Shown here: one piece after another, positions 27,631 through 35,788 of the stretch
Position numbering within the stretch: position 1 is the stretch's first letter
How the letters are laid out: each line of letters begins with the position of its first letter
Source of the DNA: Bacteroidaceae bacterium
GTDB taxonomy: Bacteria > Bacteroidota > Bacteroidia > Bacteroidales > Bacteroidaceae
Assembly (NCBI GenBank): GCA_016292045.1
Contig: JAEEZX010000053.1
Span: 35,154 to 99,153 of the forward strand
DNA length: 64,000 nucleotides
Reading direction: 5' to 3'
Translations under genes and position numbers: made by a program
Notes under the pieces: generated by a model
Databases searched by the model: none
Told to the model about the DNA's origin: nothing
What the model saw: only the letters and a program-made list of their open reading frames with translations

Positions 27631-29042
27631 TGAGAAGAAAGACCCGTGAGGTGCGGGTAGGCGGTATTGCCATTGGTGGCAACAATCCTATCCGTGTGCA
27701 ATCCATGTGCACGACATCGACTATGGATACAGAAGGCAGTGTGGCTCAGACCCTGCGCATTGCCAAAGCCGGGGGTGAATTAGTGCGCCTCACCACTCAG
27801 GGCACACGCGAGGCTGAGAATATGCGTCTCATCTCCGAGGGTGTGCGTAGTGCCGGTTGCCAGGTGCCTCTCGTGGCCGACGTGCATTTCAATCCCAATG
27901 TTGCCGATGTGGCAGCTCTCTATTGCGAGAAGGTGCGCATCAATCCCGGCAACTATGTAGATGCCGCCCGTCAGTTCAAGCATCTGGAATACACAGATGA
28001 GGAGTATGCCGAGGAACTCTTCAAGATAGAGGCTCGTCTCGTACCGTTTCTCAACACCTGTCGCGAACATCAAACCGCGATACGTATCGGTGTGAACCAC
28101 GGCAGCCTGTCCGACCGTATCATGTCCCGCTACGGAGACACTCCCGAGGGTATTGTGGAGTCGTGCATGGAGTTCCTGCGCATCTGTGTGAAACACCGGT
28201 TCATGGATGTGGTCATCAGTATCAAGGCTTCTAACACGGTGGTGATGGTGCAAAGCGTACGTCTCCTTGTCCGTGAGATGGAACGTGAAGGTATGGACTT
28301 TCCCCTCCATCTTGGTGTCACAGAAGCCGGTGAGGGTGAGGACGGTCGTATTAAGAGTGCTGTAGGTATAGGTGCCTTGCTTACAGAAGGTATCGGCGAC
28401 ACCATACGTGTGTCCCTTTCCGAGGAACCCGAATGTGAGATTCCTGTGGCACGCAAATTGGTCGGTTTTATCGATGAATGCACCCGTTTGCGCGCTGCTG
28501 CGAAGCAATCGATAGAAAATGATGCCATCACACTTGCACTCACTGCTGACAGCCCTGAGGATTTGCAACTTAAGGCTGCGATGGCGGTAGGTGCCCTGCT
28601 TATCGACAGGAAAGCCACCGCTCTGCGCATCGTGTGCGAGGGATTTGAAGAGGATTGTCTGCAAAGTCTATCCGACAATATCCTGCAGGCTGCCCGTGTG
28701 AAATTTGTGAAGACGGAGTATATCTCCTGCCCGGGTTGCGGTCGCACACTATATGGTCTTCAGGACACCATTGCCCGTATACGTGCCGCTGTGTCAGAGC
28801 GCGAGAAGTCCGACCATCCTTTTGTAAACGCAGCCGGCGAGCGTGTGTTCCTCAAGATAGGTATCATGGGATGCATTGTCAACGGTCCCGGTGAGATGGC
28901 CGATGCCGACTACGGTTACGTGGGAGCTGCACGCGGCAAGATTTCCCTCTACAAGGGCAGGGAGTGTGTTGAGAAGAATATTCCCGAGGAAGAGGCTGTG
29001 GAGCGTCTCATGGCATTCATCGAGAACGACTTGCGTCAATAG
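27630..29042 (+). CDS. ispG: 4-hydroxy-3-methylbut-2-enyl diphosphate synthase, shortened Bacteroidetes form
   Basis: A 470-residue IspG (GcpE), the Fe-S enzyme that turns methylerythritol cyclodiphosphate into HMBPP in the MEP isoprenoid pathway. The TIM barrel starts with NNPIRVQSMCTTSTMDT and includes VPLVADVHFNPNVA, VRINPGNY, GVNHGSLSDR and GVTEAGEGEDG; the C-terminal domain carries the cluster motifs ISCPGCGRTL and IGIMGCIVNGPGEMADADYGYVG. Bacteroidetes and plant enzymes usually carry a large extra A* domain and reach about 600 residues; here the part between the barrel and ISCPGC is only ~110 residues. It is coupled to purE and ends tail-to-tail with the nucleoside kinase (7-bp overlap). 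Confidence 0.94.
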   Translation: MRRKTREVRVGGIAIGGNNPIRVQSMCTTSTMDTEGSVAQTLRIAKAGGELVRLTTQGTREAENMRLISEGVRSAGCQVPLVADVHFNPNVADVAALYCEKVRINPGNYVDAARQFKHLEYTDEEYAEELFKIEARLVPFLNTCREHQTAIRIGVNHGSLSDRIMSRYGDTPEGIVESCMEFLRICVKHRFMDVVISIKASNTVVMVQSVRLLVREMEREGMDFPLHLGVTEAGEGEDGRIKSAVGIGALLTEGIGDTIRVSLSEEPECEIPVARKLVGFIDECTRLRAAAKQSIENDAITLALTADSPEDLQLKAAMAVGALLIDRKATALRIVCEGFEEDCLQSLSDNILQAARVKFVKTEYISCPGCGRTLYGLQDTIARIRAAVSEREKSDHPFVNAAGERVFLKIGIMGCIVNGPGEMADADYGYVGAARGKISLYKGRECVEKNIPEEEAVERLMAFIENDLRQ

Positions 29043-30031
29043 TCGAAGGCACTTCCTCCGGCAAATTCTCTCAGCAGCGATACCATCGGCACCTGTTTAG
29101 ACGGCAGGCGGCGGAAGTATTGCATGATATTCTTCAGACGACAGGCATCCTCGTATCTTTCTTCGCCCGGTTTTACGCTTTCCACCAAAGGCATAGCCTG
29201 TGTGCGTATTACCGATATCTCGTAGAGCAGCGACGAGTTGAAGAATACATCGGCCTCTTCACGGAAGGGTAGTATCCATTTTTCTTCACCCCGTATCACG
29301 CTTGGGAAGCGATGCAGTATCTCCGAGGCATTCTGTCCTCTGTATTTGGAGTCGCGTATGAGTCGGCGCATCAGTCGCAGGTCCTTTGTGGAAAGATAGT
29401 TCTCGCCGTCCAGCGATATTGTGGTGACGGGCGACACGTAGATGCGGAACTTGTATTTGTCCTCCACCAGTTGTGTGAGCTGCGGATTCAGGGCGTGTGT
29501 CCCTTCTATCAGCAGCACATCGGAGTAGGATATATGCATGGGCTTTTCTCTCCATTCGCGTTTTCCGTCCGTGAAATTGAAGCGTGGCATCCTCACCTCC
29601 TTGCCTGCCAGCAATTCGGCCATTGTCCCGCCGAAAAGCTTTGTGTCCAGACAGTCGAGCGACTCGAAATCATACTCCCCGTTCTCGTCCAGCGGTGTGT
29701 CCTCGCGGTTGACGAAAAAGTCGTCGGTGGAAATACTGTGCGTGCGCAATCCGCAGGCTGTCAGCGTGATGGAGAGTCGCTTGCACGTCGTGGTCTTACC
29801 GCTGCTGGAGGGCCCGGCCAGCAACACCAGGCGCGCCTTCTTTTTCACGATGGCATCGGCTATCTCGCATATCTTTTTGTCCTGGAATGCCTCGCTCACG
29901 TTGATGATATCCGTGGCGCGACCTTCCGTGATGGCCTGGTTGAGGTCGTCCACGGTGTGAATACCCAGCACGTTCTGCCATTTTTCCTGTTCCTCTTTGC
30001 AGCGCCGTTTGTGTTGCTCAGTCTTGGTCAT
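29036..30031 (-). CDS. Uridine kinase-like nucleoside kinase, short form
   Basis: A 331-residue P-loop kinase of the phosphoribulokinase/uridine kinase class. It shows the Walker A segment LLAGPSSSGKTTTCKRLSI near residue 70, SISTDDFFVNREDTP, DYDFESLDCLD-type acidic motif and LLIEGTHALNP. Bacteroidetes homologues are commonly ~550 residues with an N-terminal TGS/threonyl-tRNA-synthetase-like region; only ~65 residues precede the P-loop here. It probably phosphorylates uridine or cytidine in salvage. It is a lone minus-strand gene, divergent from the FKBP genes. Confidence 0.85.
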   Translation of the reverse strand: MTKTEQHKRRCKEEQEKWQNVLGIHTVDDLNQAITEGRATDIINVSEAFQDKKICEIADAIVKKKARLVLLAGPSSSGKTTTCKRLSITLTACGLRTHSISTDDFFVNREDTPLDENGEYDFESLDCLDTKLFGGTMAELLAGKEVRMPRFNFTDGKREWREKPMHISYSDVLLIEGTHALNPQLTQLVEDKYKFRIYVSPVTTISLDGENYLSTKDLRLMRRLIRDSKYRGQNASEILHRFPSVIRGEEKWILPFREEADVFFNSSLLYEISVIRTQAMPLVESVKPGEERYEDACRLKNIMQYFRRLPSKQVPMVSLLREFAGGSAFDY

Positions 30032-30083
30032 ATTTGTTTAAAGATGGTTTCTAAATGCAAAAATAACAAAAAATCAGCATTAT

Positions 30084-30106
30084 TTTGAAAAAAAGCCGTA
30101 CCTTTG
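30084..30106 (+). promoter_or_regulatory. Promoter of the FKBP cluster
   Basis: The -7 element TACCTTTG is at 30099-30106 and a TTTG lies 11 bp before it, closer than the usual 19-21 bp. The 24-base string at 30084-30107 is identical to the one at 43651-43674 in front of the small RNA gene there. Confidence 0.7.
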
Positions 30107-30137
30107 CGTCCGAAAATCGAAAAAATAGTGTAAAAAG

Positions 30138-30722
30138 ATGAATAAAATTAGTTATGCACTTGGGTTGGGCATTGGCCAGCAACTCAAAAGTATGAATATC
30201 GAGGGCTTCTCCATTGAGGAGTTTTCGCGCAGCATCAGCGATGTGATGGCAGGCCGTCCCACCGACATGAGCGCCCGCGAGGCTCAGGTGATGCTCAATG
30301 ACTATTTCACCAAACAGCAGGCCGAACAGGCAGGCAAGGCAAAGGACGAAGGCAAGGCATATCTTGCGGAGAATGCCAAGAAGGCCGGAGTGGTCACCAC
30401 CAAGAGCGGTCTCCAGTATGAGGTGCTCCAGGAGGGTACGGGCCGTTCACCCAAAGCTACAGATACAGTGCGCTGCCACTACGAGGGCCGTCTTCTCGAC
30501 GGAAGCATCTTCGACAGCAGTTATCAGCGTGGCGAACCTGCCGACTTCGGACTCAATCAGGTGATTGCCGGATGGACTGAGGGCGTGCAGTTGATGAAGG
30601 AGGGTTCCAAGTTCCGTTTCACCATTCCTTACATGCTTGCTTACGGAGAAGGCGGTGCCGGTTCCAGCATTCCTCCCTATGCAACACTTGTGTTTGATGT
30701 AGAACTGATTAAGGTATTATAA
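30138..30722 (+). CDS. FKBP-type peptidyl-prolyl isomerase (FKBP22/Mip-like), cytoplasmic
   Basis: A 194-residue two-part isomerase: an N-terminal helical FKBP_N dimerisation region (SYALGLGIGQQLKSMNIEGF, about 1-80) and an FKBP domain (about 95-194) with KSGLQYEVLQEGTG, YEGRLLDGSIFDSSYQRGEP, VIAGWTEGVQLMKEGSKFRF, PYMLAYGEGGAGSSIPPYAT. There is no signal peptide, so it should be cytoplasmic, unlike its two downstream paralogues. It starts the three-gene FKBP cluster; the next gene begins 13 bp after its stop. Confidence 0.94.
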   Translation: MNKISYALGLGIGQQLKSMNIEGFSIEEFSRSISDVMAGRPTDMSAREAQVMLNDYFTKQQAEQAGKAKDEGKAYLAENAKKAGVVTTKSGLQYEVLQEGTGRSPKATDTVRCHYEGRLLDGSIFDSSYQRGEPADFGLNQVIAGWTEGVQLMKEGSKFRFTIPYMLAYGEGGAGSSIPPYATLVFDVELIKVL

Positions 30723-30735
30723 AAAATAGATTGTC

Positions 30736-31611
30736 ATGAAAAAGTTTTCTGTTATCGCAGCCCTCGTTGTGGCTGCCATCGTTTCGTCCTGTGGTAACGG
30801 CACTCCCAAGGCCGACCTCAAAGAGGAGTTGGATACTCTGAGCTATGCCGCCGGTATGACTCAGTCGCAGGGTCTCAAGAACTATCTCGCCGTGCAGATG
30901 GGCGTCGACACCACCTACATGGACGAGTTCATCAAAGGTCTCAACGAGGCTGCAAAGGCCAGCGACGACCCCAAGAGTAAGGCATACTATGCCGGCGTGC
31001 AGATCGGTCAGCAGATTTCCAACCAGATCATCCGCAGCATCAACTACCAGCTCTTCGGTCCCGAGGACAGCGTAAACACCGTCAGTGTTGACAACTTCCT
31101 CGCAGGTTTTGTTGCTGGTGTTACAGAAAAGGGCGGCCTGATGACTCTCCACGAGGCTGACAGCACCGCTATGGCCATGTTCCAGAGCTTCCGTCAGAAG
31201 CAGATTGAGAAGGAGTTCGGAGAGTGGAAGACCCAGAACGAGGAGTATATGGCAAACATTGCCAAGAAGGAAGGTGTTCAGGCTCTGAGCGACGGCATCT
31301 TCTATGAAGTGGAGGTTGAAGGCAAGGGCGAGGTGCCCACAGCCGACAGCAAGGTGAAGGTAAACTACGAGGGCAAACTCATCGACGGCACCGTGTTCGA
31401 CAGCAGCTATAAGCGCAACGAGCCCGCCGTATTCCCCGTCGGCGGTGTGATTCCCGGTTGGGCAAAAGCTCTCCAGGCTATGCCTGTCGGCAGCAAGTGG
31501 ACGCTTTACATCCCTCAGGAGCAGGCTTATGGTGCAGCCAACACAGGCGGCATGATTAAGCCCTATTCTGCACTCGTATTCAGTGTCGAACTGCTTGGCA
31601 TCGAGAAGTAA
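30736..31611 (+). CDS. FKBP-type peptidyl-prolyl isomerase lipoprotein
   Basis: A 291-residue exported isomerase. The start is a lipoprotein signal with acceptor Cys19 (VAAIVSSC), followed by a helical FKBP_N-like region to about residue 175 and an FKBP domain to the end (KVNYEGKLIDGTVFDSSYKR, VIPGWAKALQAMPVGSKWTL, EQAYGAANTGGMIKPYSALV). It probably aids protein folding in the periplasm or at the outer membrane. It is 3 bp upstream of the third paralogue. Confidence 0.94.
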   Translation: MKKFSVIAALVVAAIVSSCGNGTPKADLKEELDTLSYAAGMTQSQGLKNYLAVQMGVDTTYMDEFIKGLNEAAKASDDPKSKAYYAGVQIGQQISNQIIRSINYQLFGPEDSVNTVSVDNFLAGFVAGVTEKGGLMTLHEADSTAMAMFQSFRQKQIEKEFGEWKTQNEEYMANIAKKEGVQALSDGIFYEVEVEGKGEVPTADSKVKVNYEGKLIDGTVFDSSYKRNEPAVFPVGGVIPGWAKALQAMPVGSKWTLYIPQEQAYGAANTGGMIKPYSALVFSVELLGIEK

Positions 31612-31614
31612 GAT

Positions 31615-32499
31615 ATGAAAAAGTCGTTTCTCATTCTCCTTTGCGCCTTCCTGTGTCTCGGCACTCAGGCTGCAAAGAAGACCAAGAAGGGCAAGAAGGC
31701 AGACGTGGAGAAGGTGGACACCATCGACTCACGCACTTTTGCCTATCTCCTTGGCTACGTCAACACGCAGGGTCTGAAGCCCTACCTCGCACAGCAGAAG
31801 GGTATTGATACCACTTATATGGCACAGTTCCTCGACGGTTTTGCCGTGAAGGAGCTCACTCCCGAGGACAAGGCCGCTCAGGCACGCATCGCCGGTACGG
31901 AGATACGCAGGGATGTGGAGACACGCATTCTGCCTGGTATCTCCAAGCAGCTCAACGACTCCGTGAAGGTGCTCTCCGATGAGGACTTCCTGGCCGGTTT
32001 TGCCGACGCTCTTCGCGGCACTCCTCTGGCTATCTCTCAGGACAGCGCAATGAAGGTCGTTGACAAGCAGTTCAAATACTGGCGCGGAGTCATGATGGAG
32101 AAGAAATACGGTGCCAATCGCAAGGCTGGCGAGGATTTCCTCAAGACCAACGCCAAGAAGGACAGCGTGCAGACCACAGCCAGCGGTCTGCAGTATAAGG
32201 TGCTAGTGGCCGGTACGGGCGACAAACCCACAGCCAGCGACCGTGTCAAGGTGAACTACGAAGGCCGCCTTCTCGACGGTACGGTCTTCGACAGCAGTTA
32301 CAAGCGCGGCGAGCCCGCCACCTTCGGTGTGTCGCAGGTTATCAAGGGTTGGACGGAAGCTCTGCAACTGATGCCTGTCGGCAGCAAGTGGGAGCTCTAC
32401 ATTCCCCAGGAGTTAGCTTACGGCGACCGTGAGCAGCAGAAGATTCCTCCCTATTCGATGCTTATCTTCACAGTAGAACTCATTGAGATAGTGAAATAA
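31615..32499 (+). CDS. FKBP-type peptidyl-prolyl isomerase, periplasmic
   Basis: A 294-residue paralogue of the preceding protein. It has a cleavable signal peptide (MKKSFLILLCAFLCLGTQA) followed by a lysine-rich stretch KKTKKGKKA, a helical FKBP_N-like region, and an FKBP domain from about residue 185 (SGLQYKVLVAGTGDKP, YEGRLLDGTVFDSSYKRGEP, VIKGWTEALQLMPVGSKWEL). No lipobox Cys is present, so it is likely soluble in the periplasm. A strong terminator follows 30 bp after the stop. Confidence 0.94.
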   Translation: MKKSFLILLCAFLCLGTQAAKKTKKGKKADVEKVDTIDSRTFAYLLGYVNTQGLKPYLAQQKGIDTTYMAQFLDGFAVKELTPEDKAAQARIAGTEIRRDVETRILPGISKQLNDSVKVLSDEDFLAGFADALRGTPLAISQDSAMKVVDKQFKYWRGVMMEKKYGANRKAGEDFLKTNAKKDSVQTTASGLQYKVLVAGTGDKPTASDRVKVNYEGRLLDGTVFDSSYKRGEPATFGVSQVIKGWTEALQLMPVGSKWELYIPQELAYGDREQQKIPPYSMLIFTVELIEIVK

Positions 32500-32528
32500 C
32501 GAATCCCCGTTTTTTGCGCGGAAGAATG

Positions 32529-32566
32529 AAAAATAGGCAGCTCTCGGAGTTGCCTATTTTTTTTTT
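32529..32566 (+). terminator. Intrinsic terminator of the FKBP cluster
   Basis: An 11-bp stem (aaaaataggca at 32529-32539 with its complement from 32551) encloses an 11-nt loop and ends in an uninterrupted run of eleven T. This is a textbook Rho-independent terminator. Confidence 0.93.
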
Positions 32567-32608
32567 GTTTTACGGTCTGATGAAGCTTTCCGGACGATTG
32601 CTGTAGCC

Positions 32609-32792
32609 CTTTTAAAGTCCTTTCAAATCCCTTTCAGACTCCTCTCAGAGACTTACCAGAGCCTTATCAGATAACGAGTAGTTAACGAGTGGTTAACGAG
32701 TGGAATACGAGTGGTATACGAGATAACTCGTTAACTGCTCGTTATTTACTCGTAGTCTGCCCGTACACCACTCGTTATCTATTCGGGATGAG
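32609..32792. repeat. 11-bp phased repeat array with inversion in the middle
   Basis: About seventeen consecutive 11-bp units can be laid out without a gap in the first half: ctttcaaatcc, ctttcagactc, ctctcagagac, ttaccagagcc, ttatcagataa, then cgagtagttaa, cgagtggttaa, cgagtggaata and cgagtggtata. At about 32727 the units switch to the complementary form: ctcgttaactg, ctcgttattta, ctcgtagtctg, cccgtacacca, ctcgttatcta. The array lies between the FKBP terminator and the promoter of the next gene. The exact 11-bp phase is close to one DNA turn. Confidence 0.85.
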
Positions 32793-32967
32793 AGTGGAGG
32801 CTGGTGGAAAGGAGGTTGGGGGAGAATCATCCGTCACCTTGGAAAGTATGTAGATTTAAAGTGACATTTTGGAGCATTTCTGTCGTTTTCTGTAACATTT
32901 TCAATAAAATAAGCGAAAAAAGTGGTAAAAAATGGTCGTATACGCGCGTTAAGTGAGGAAAATGTTC

Positions 32968-32975
32968 TACATTTG
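32968..32975 (+). promoter_or_regulatory. -7 promoter element of the small unknown gene
   Basis: TACATTTG matches TAnnTTTG, giving a leader of roughly 75-80 nt before the ATG at 33059. Confidence 0.65.
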
Positions 32976-33058
32976 TAGCCGGAACGCTAATGGTCATGAT
33001 GAACACAACGGACATTGTGAGCCAAGAAGACTAAAAAGACATTCTAACACACAACACT

Positions 33059-33427
33059 ATGTCTAAAACAAAAGTAGTCCATCTCCGAATGGACGGTAAG
33101 AACTACTTCTTCGGGTCTGTGAAGGCCATGTTCGACACCATGGGGAAGGCAAAACTCGGTATGACCTACCGCTCTTTCCACTCTAACGTGAAGTTGCAGG
33201 AAGATGTGACCTACATTAACCGTCGCCGCGGATACGAGATCACGATGTCGTATCTGATACAGGCCAAGAGCGGCAGAGGTCTCCAGGGCAGCGCCCGTGC
33301 AGCTCACGTCCTGAAGATGCAGCGCGAGGCCGGTTTGATGCCGGATCCCGCCACATTCATGACGGAAGAGGGAATGAGGCACGCACGCGTGGCTTCCGAC
33401 GAGCACCTCACGGGCAAGAAGAAATAG
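33059..33427 (+). CDS. Small basic protein of unknown function
   Basis: A 122-residue protein that I do not recognise. It is basic, with about 18 Lys/Arg in the second half and a KKK end, has no signal peptide or membrane segment, and contains HLRMDGKNYFFGSVKAMFD near the start and YINRRRGYEITMSYLIQAK in the middle. It has its own promoter and codon use like its neighbours, which supports a real gene. The basic charge would suit nucleic-acid binding, but no fold is evident. asnA follows 106 bp later from a separate promoter. Confidence 0.7.
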   Translation: MSKTKVVHLRMDGKNYFFGSVKAMFDTMGKAKLGMTYRSFHSNVKLQEDVTYINRRRGYEITMSYLIQAKSGRGLQGSARAAHVLKMQREAGLMPDPATFMTEEGMRHARVASDEHLTGKKK

Positions 33428-33496
33428 ACGAAGATGACAGTCATATAGCTGACAATAAAATGGTTGTGAAAGGCGAGTGTCGACGGGTAAAAATGA

Positions 33497-33504
33497 TAAT
33501 TTTG
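33497..33504 (+). promoter_or_regulatory. -7 promoter element of asnA
   Basis: TAATTTTG matches TAnnTTTG, 29 bp before the asnA ATG. No clear partner element lies at the expected 19-21 bp upstream. Confidence 0.55.
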
Positions 33505-33533
33505 AGATAAAGAACAAAAATAGAACAAGATAA

Positions 33534-34571
33534 ATGAGCAAATTGATGAAACCGGCTGGCTACCAGGCACAGTTGGACCTGAAACAGACAGAACTGGCGA
33601 TAAAGAAGATAAAGGACTTCTTTCTGCAGAGTATCAGCACGGAATTGCGACTGAGGCGCGTCACAGCTCCTCTTTTTGTGTTGAAGGGCCTGGGACTGAA
33701 CGACGACCTCAACGGTGTGGAGCGCCCTGTGTCGTTCCCCATCAAGGATATGAACGAGGCAACGGCTGAAGTGGTGCACTCGCTGGCCAAATGGAAACGT
33801 GTGACGCTGGCCGACTACAAGATGGAGCCCGGCTACGGCATCATCACCGACATGAACGCCATCCGTGCCGACGAGGAGCTGGACAATATACACTCGCTCT
33901 ACGTGGACCAGTGGGATTGGGAGCGTGTGATGCGCCGCGAGGACCGCACGCTCTACTACCTGAAGAAGATTGTGCGCCAGATATACTCCGCAATACTGCG
34001 CACGGAGTTCTACATCTGCGAGACCTACCCGCAGCTGAAGAGCTTCCTGCCCGAAGATGTCTATTTCATCCACTCGCAGGAGCTGTTGCAGCTCTATCCC
34101 GACATGACGGAGAAGGAGCGCGAGGATGCCATCTGTGAGAAATACGGCACGGTGTTCATCATGGGTATCGGCGGCAATCTGTCCAACGGCAAGCCGCACG
34201 ACAACCGCGCTCCGGACTATGACGACTGGAGCACGGAGAACGAAGAGGGCTATCGCGGCCTGAACGGCGACCTGCTCATATGGTATCCCGTGCTGGGACG
34301 CAGCATCGAACTCTCGTCGATGGGCATCCGTGTGGACAAGGACGCTCTGGAGCACCAGCTCGCCCTACAGGGCAAGAACGAGCGTAAGAGTCTCTACTTC
34401 CACAAGCGCCTGATAGAGGGCTCGCTGCCTTTGACAATCGGCGGCGGTATCGGACAGAGCCGTCTCTGTATGGTGCTGCTCCACAAGGCTCACATCGGTG
34501 AGACACAGGCCTCCATCTGGCCCGACGAGATGAGGAAGGAGTGCGAGGAGTGCGGGATGAAGCTTATTTAG
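33534..34571 (+). CDS. asnA: Aspartate-ammonia ligase (asparagine synthetase A)
   Basis: A 345-residue AsnA, the class II-synthetase-like enzyme that uses ATP and ammonia to make asparagine from aspartate. Family motifs are VTAPLFVLKGLGLNDDLNG, RPVSFPIKDM, VHSLAKWKR, SLYVDQWDWERV, FIMGIGGNLSNGKPHDNRAPDYDDW and LTIGGGIGQSRLCMVLL. The length is normal. It is followed by 44 bp with gttgataag-like repeats and then by the signalling cassette on the same strand, so read-through is possible. Confidence 0.97.
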   Translation: MSKLMKPAGYQAQLDLKQTELAIKKIKDFFLQSISTELRLRRVTAPLFVLKGLGLNDDLNGVERPVSFPIKDMNEATAEVVHSLAKWKRVTLADYKMEPGYGIITDMNAIRADEELDNIHSLYVDQWDWERVMRREDRTLYYLKKIVRQIYSAILRTEFYICETYPQLKSFLPEDVYFIHSQELLQLYPDMTEKEREDAICEKYGTVFIMGIGGNLSNGKPHDNRAPDYDDWSTENEEGYRGLNGDLLIWYPVLGRSIELSSMGIRVDKDALEHQLALQGKNERKSLYFHKRLIEGSLPLTIGGGIGQSRLCMVLLHKAHIGETQASIWPDEMRKECEECGMKLI

Positions 34572-34615
34572 TTGATAAGTTGACAAGTTGATAGTTTAGA
34601 GATAATTAATAAATA

Positions 34616-35788
34616 ATGGATTTACCGATAAAGATATTGTCCGTCGATGACGAGGTGGATTTGGAGTTGCTGCTGACGCAGTATTTCCGCCGTAAGATAC
34701 GCAAGGGAGAATACGAGTTCTATTTTGCCCACAACGGACTGGAGGCTCTCAAGGTGATGCTGGAGCATCCCGATATCGACATCATACTCTCCGACATCAA
34801 CATGCCGGAGATGGACGGACTGACCCTCTTGGCACGTATCAATGAGATGCGACGCCCGGGACTGAAGTGTATCATGGTGTCGGCCTACGGAGATATGGAC
34901 AACATACGCCAGGCGATGAATTCGGGTGCTTTCGACTTTGCAACAAAGCCCATTGATCTGGACGATCTGCAGCGCACCATCGACAAGGCTGTGGAACAGA
35001 TAGCCTACGTGAAGGAGGCCGAGAAGGAGCGCGGCGAACTGCGCGACCTGCATAGCGACCTCTCTGTGGCACGCGAGATACAGCACGCCATACTGCCACG
35101 CGAATTCCGCCTGCAGAAGATGCCGCTTGCCGACACAATAGACCTGAACGCCTCGATGGAGGCCGCAAAGGATGTGGGCGGTGACTTCTACGACTTCTTC
35201 CGCATCGATGACACACATCTGGGATTCACGATGGCCGATGTGTCCGGCAAGGGTATTCCGGCAGCCATCTTCATGGCGGTGAGCCGCACACTTATCAAAG
35301 CTACAGGGATGCACAACCTGTCGTCGGCAGCCGTGATGAAGGATGCCAACAATATGCTCGCTTCGGAGAGTCTGGACAGCATGTTCGTCACTGTGTTCTA
35401 TGGTGTGATGGACCTGGAGACCGGTCGTATCGACTACACCAACGCGGGTCACAACCAGCCCTACGTGCTGCATCCCGACGGGGTGGTGGAGAAGCTGCCC
35501 ACACAGGGAAATATGGCACTGGGAGCTTTTGAGGGACTGCCCTATACGAGCGGCGAAGTGACGCTGGCACCCGGCGACATATTGGTGACATACACCGACG
35601 GTGTGACGGAGGCCGAGAACGAATCGCACGAGCAGTTCGGAGAAGAGGCTTTGGAGGCGCTTCTGCCCAACTACGTCACAGCCTCTGCAGCCGGAATGGT
35701 GGAAGGCATCCGCAGTCAGGTGCAGAATTTCGCAGGCGAGGCTCCGCAGAGCGATGATATCACGGTATTAGTAATCAAGAGAAAATGA
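34616..35788 (+). CDS. Response regulator with PP2C/SpoIIE-type phosphatase output
   Basis: A 390-residue two-domain regulator. Residues 1-125 are a receiver with acidic residues D11/D12, phosphoacceptor Asp60 in IILSDINMPEMDG, S/T at VSAYGD and Lys in FATKPI. A helical linker (about 130-170) with REIQHAILPREF leads to an RsbU/SpoIIE PP2C phosphatase domain with KDVGGDFYDFF, ADVSGKGIPAAIFMA, TNAGHNQPYVL, YTDGVTEAE and QSDDITVLV metal-site motifs. Such proteins dephosphorylate a STAS anti-anti-sigma or similar phosphoprotein; no such partner is in the window. It overlaps the next gene in ATGA and begins the cassette that contains two kinases. Confidence 0.94.
   Translation: MDLPIKILSVDDEVDLELLLTQYFRRKIRKGEYEFYFAHNGLEALKVMLEHPDIDIILSDINMPEMDGLTLLARINEMRRPGLKCIMVSAYGDMDNIRQAMNSGAFDFATKPIDLDDLQRTIDKAVEQIAYVKEAEKERGELRDLHSDLSVAREIQHAILPREFRLQKMPLADTIDLNASMEAAKDVGGDFYDFFRIDDTHLGFTMADVSGKGIPAAIFMAVSRTLIKATGMHNLSSAAVMKDANNMLASESLDSMFVTVFYGVMDLETGRIDYTNAGHNQPYVLHPDGVVEKLPTQGNMALGAFEGLPYTSGEVTLAPGDILVTYTDGVTEAENESHEQFGEEALEALLPNYVTASAAGMVEGIRSQVQNFAGEAPQSDDITVLVIKRK

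Larger units (their letters stand above)
32500..33058. other. 560-bp intergenic region
   Basis: It contains the FKBP terminator, the 11-bp phased array, an AT-rich spacer (32840-32940) and the promoter of the small unknown gene. No coding frame is supported. Confidence 0.7.

Noticed and set aside
34572..34615. Regulatory site before the signalling cassette
   Set aside because: The spacer consists of gttgataag-type low-complexity repeats; no TAnnTTTG element was found.
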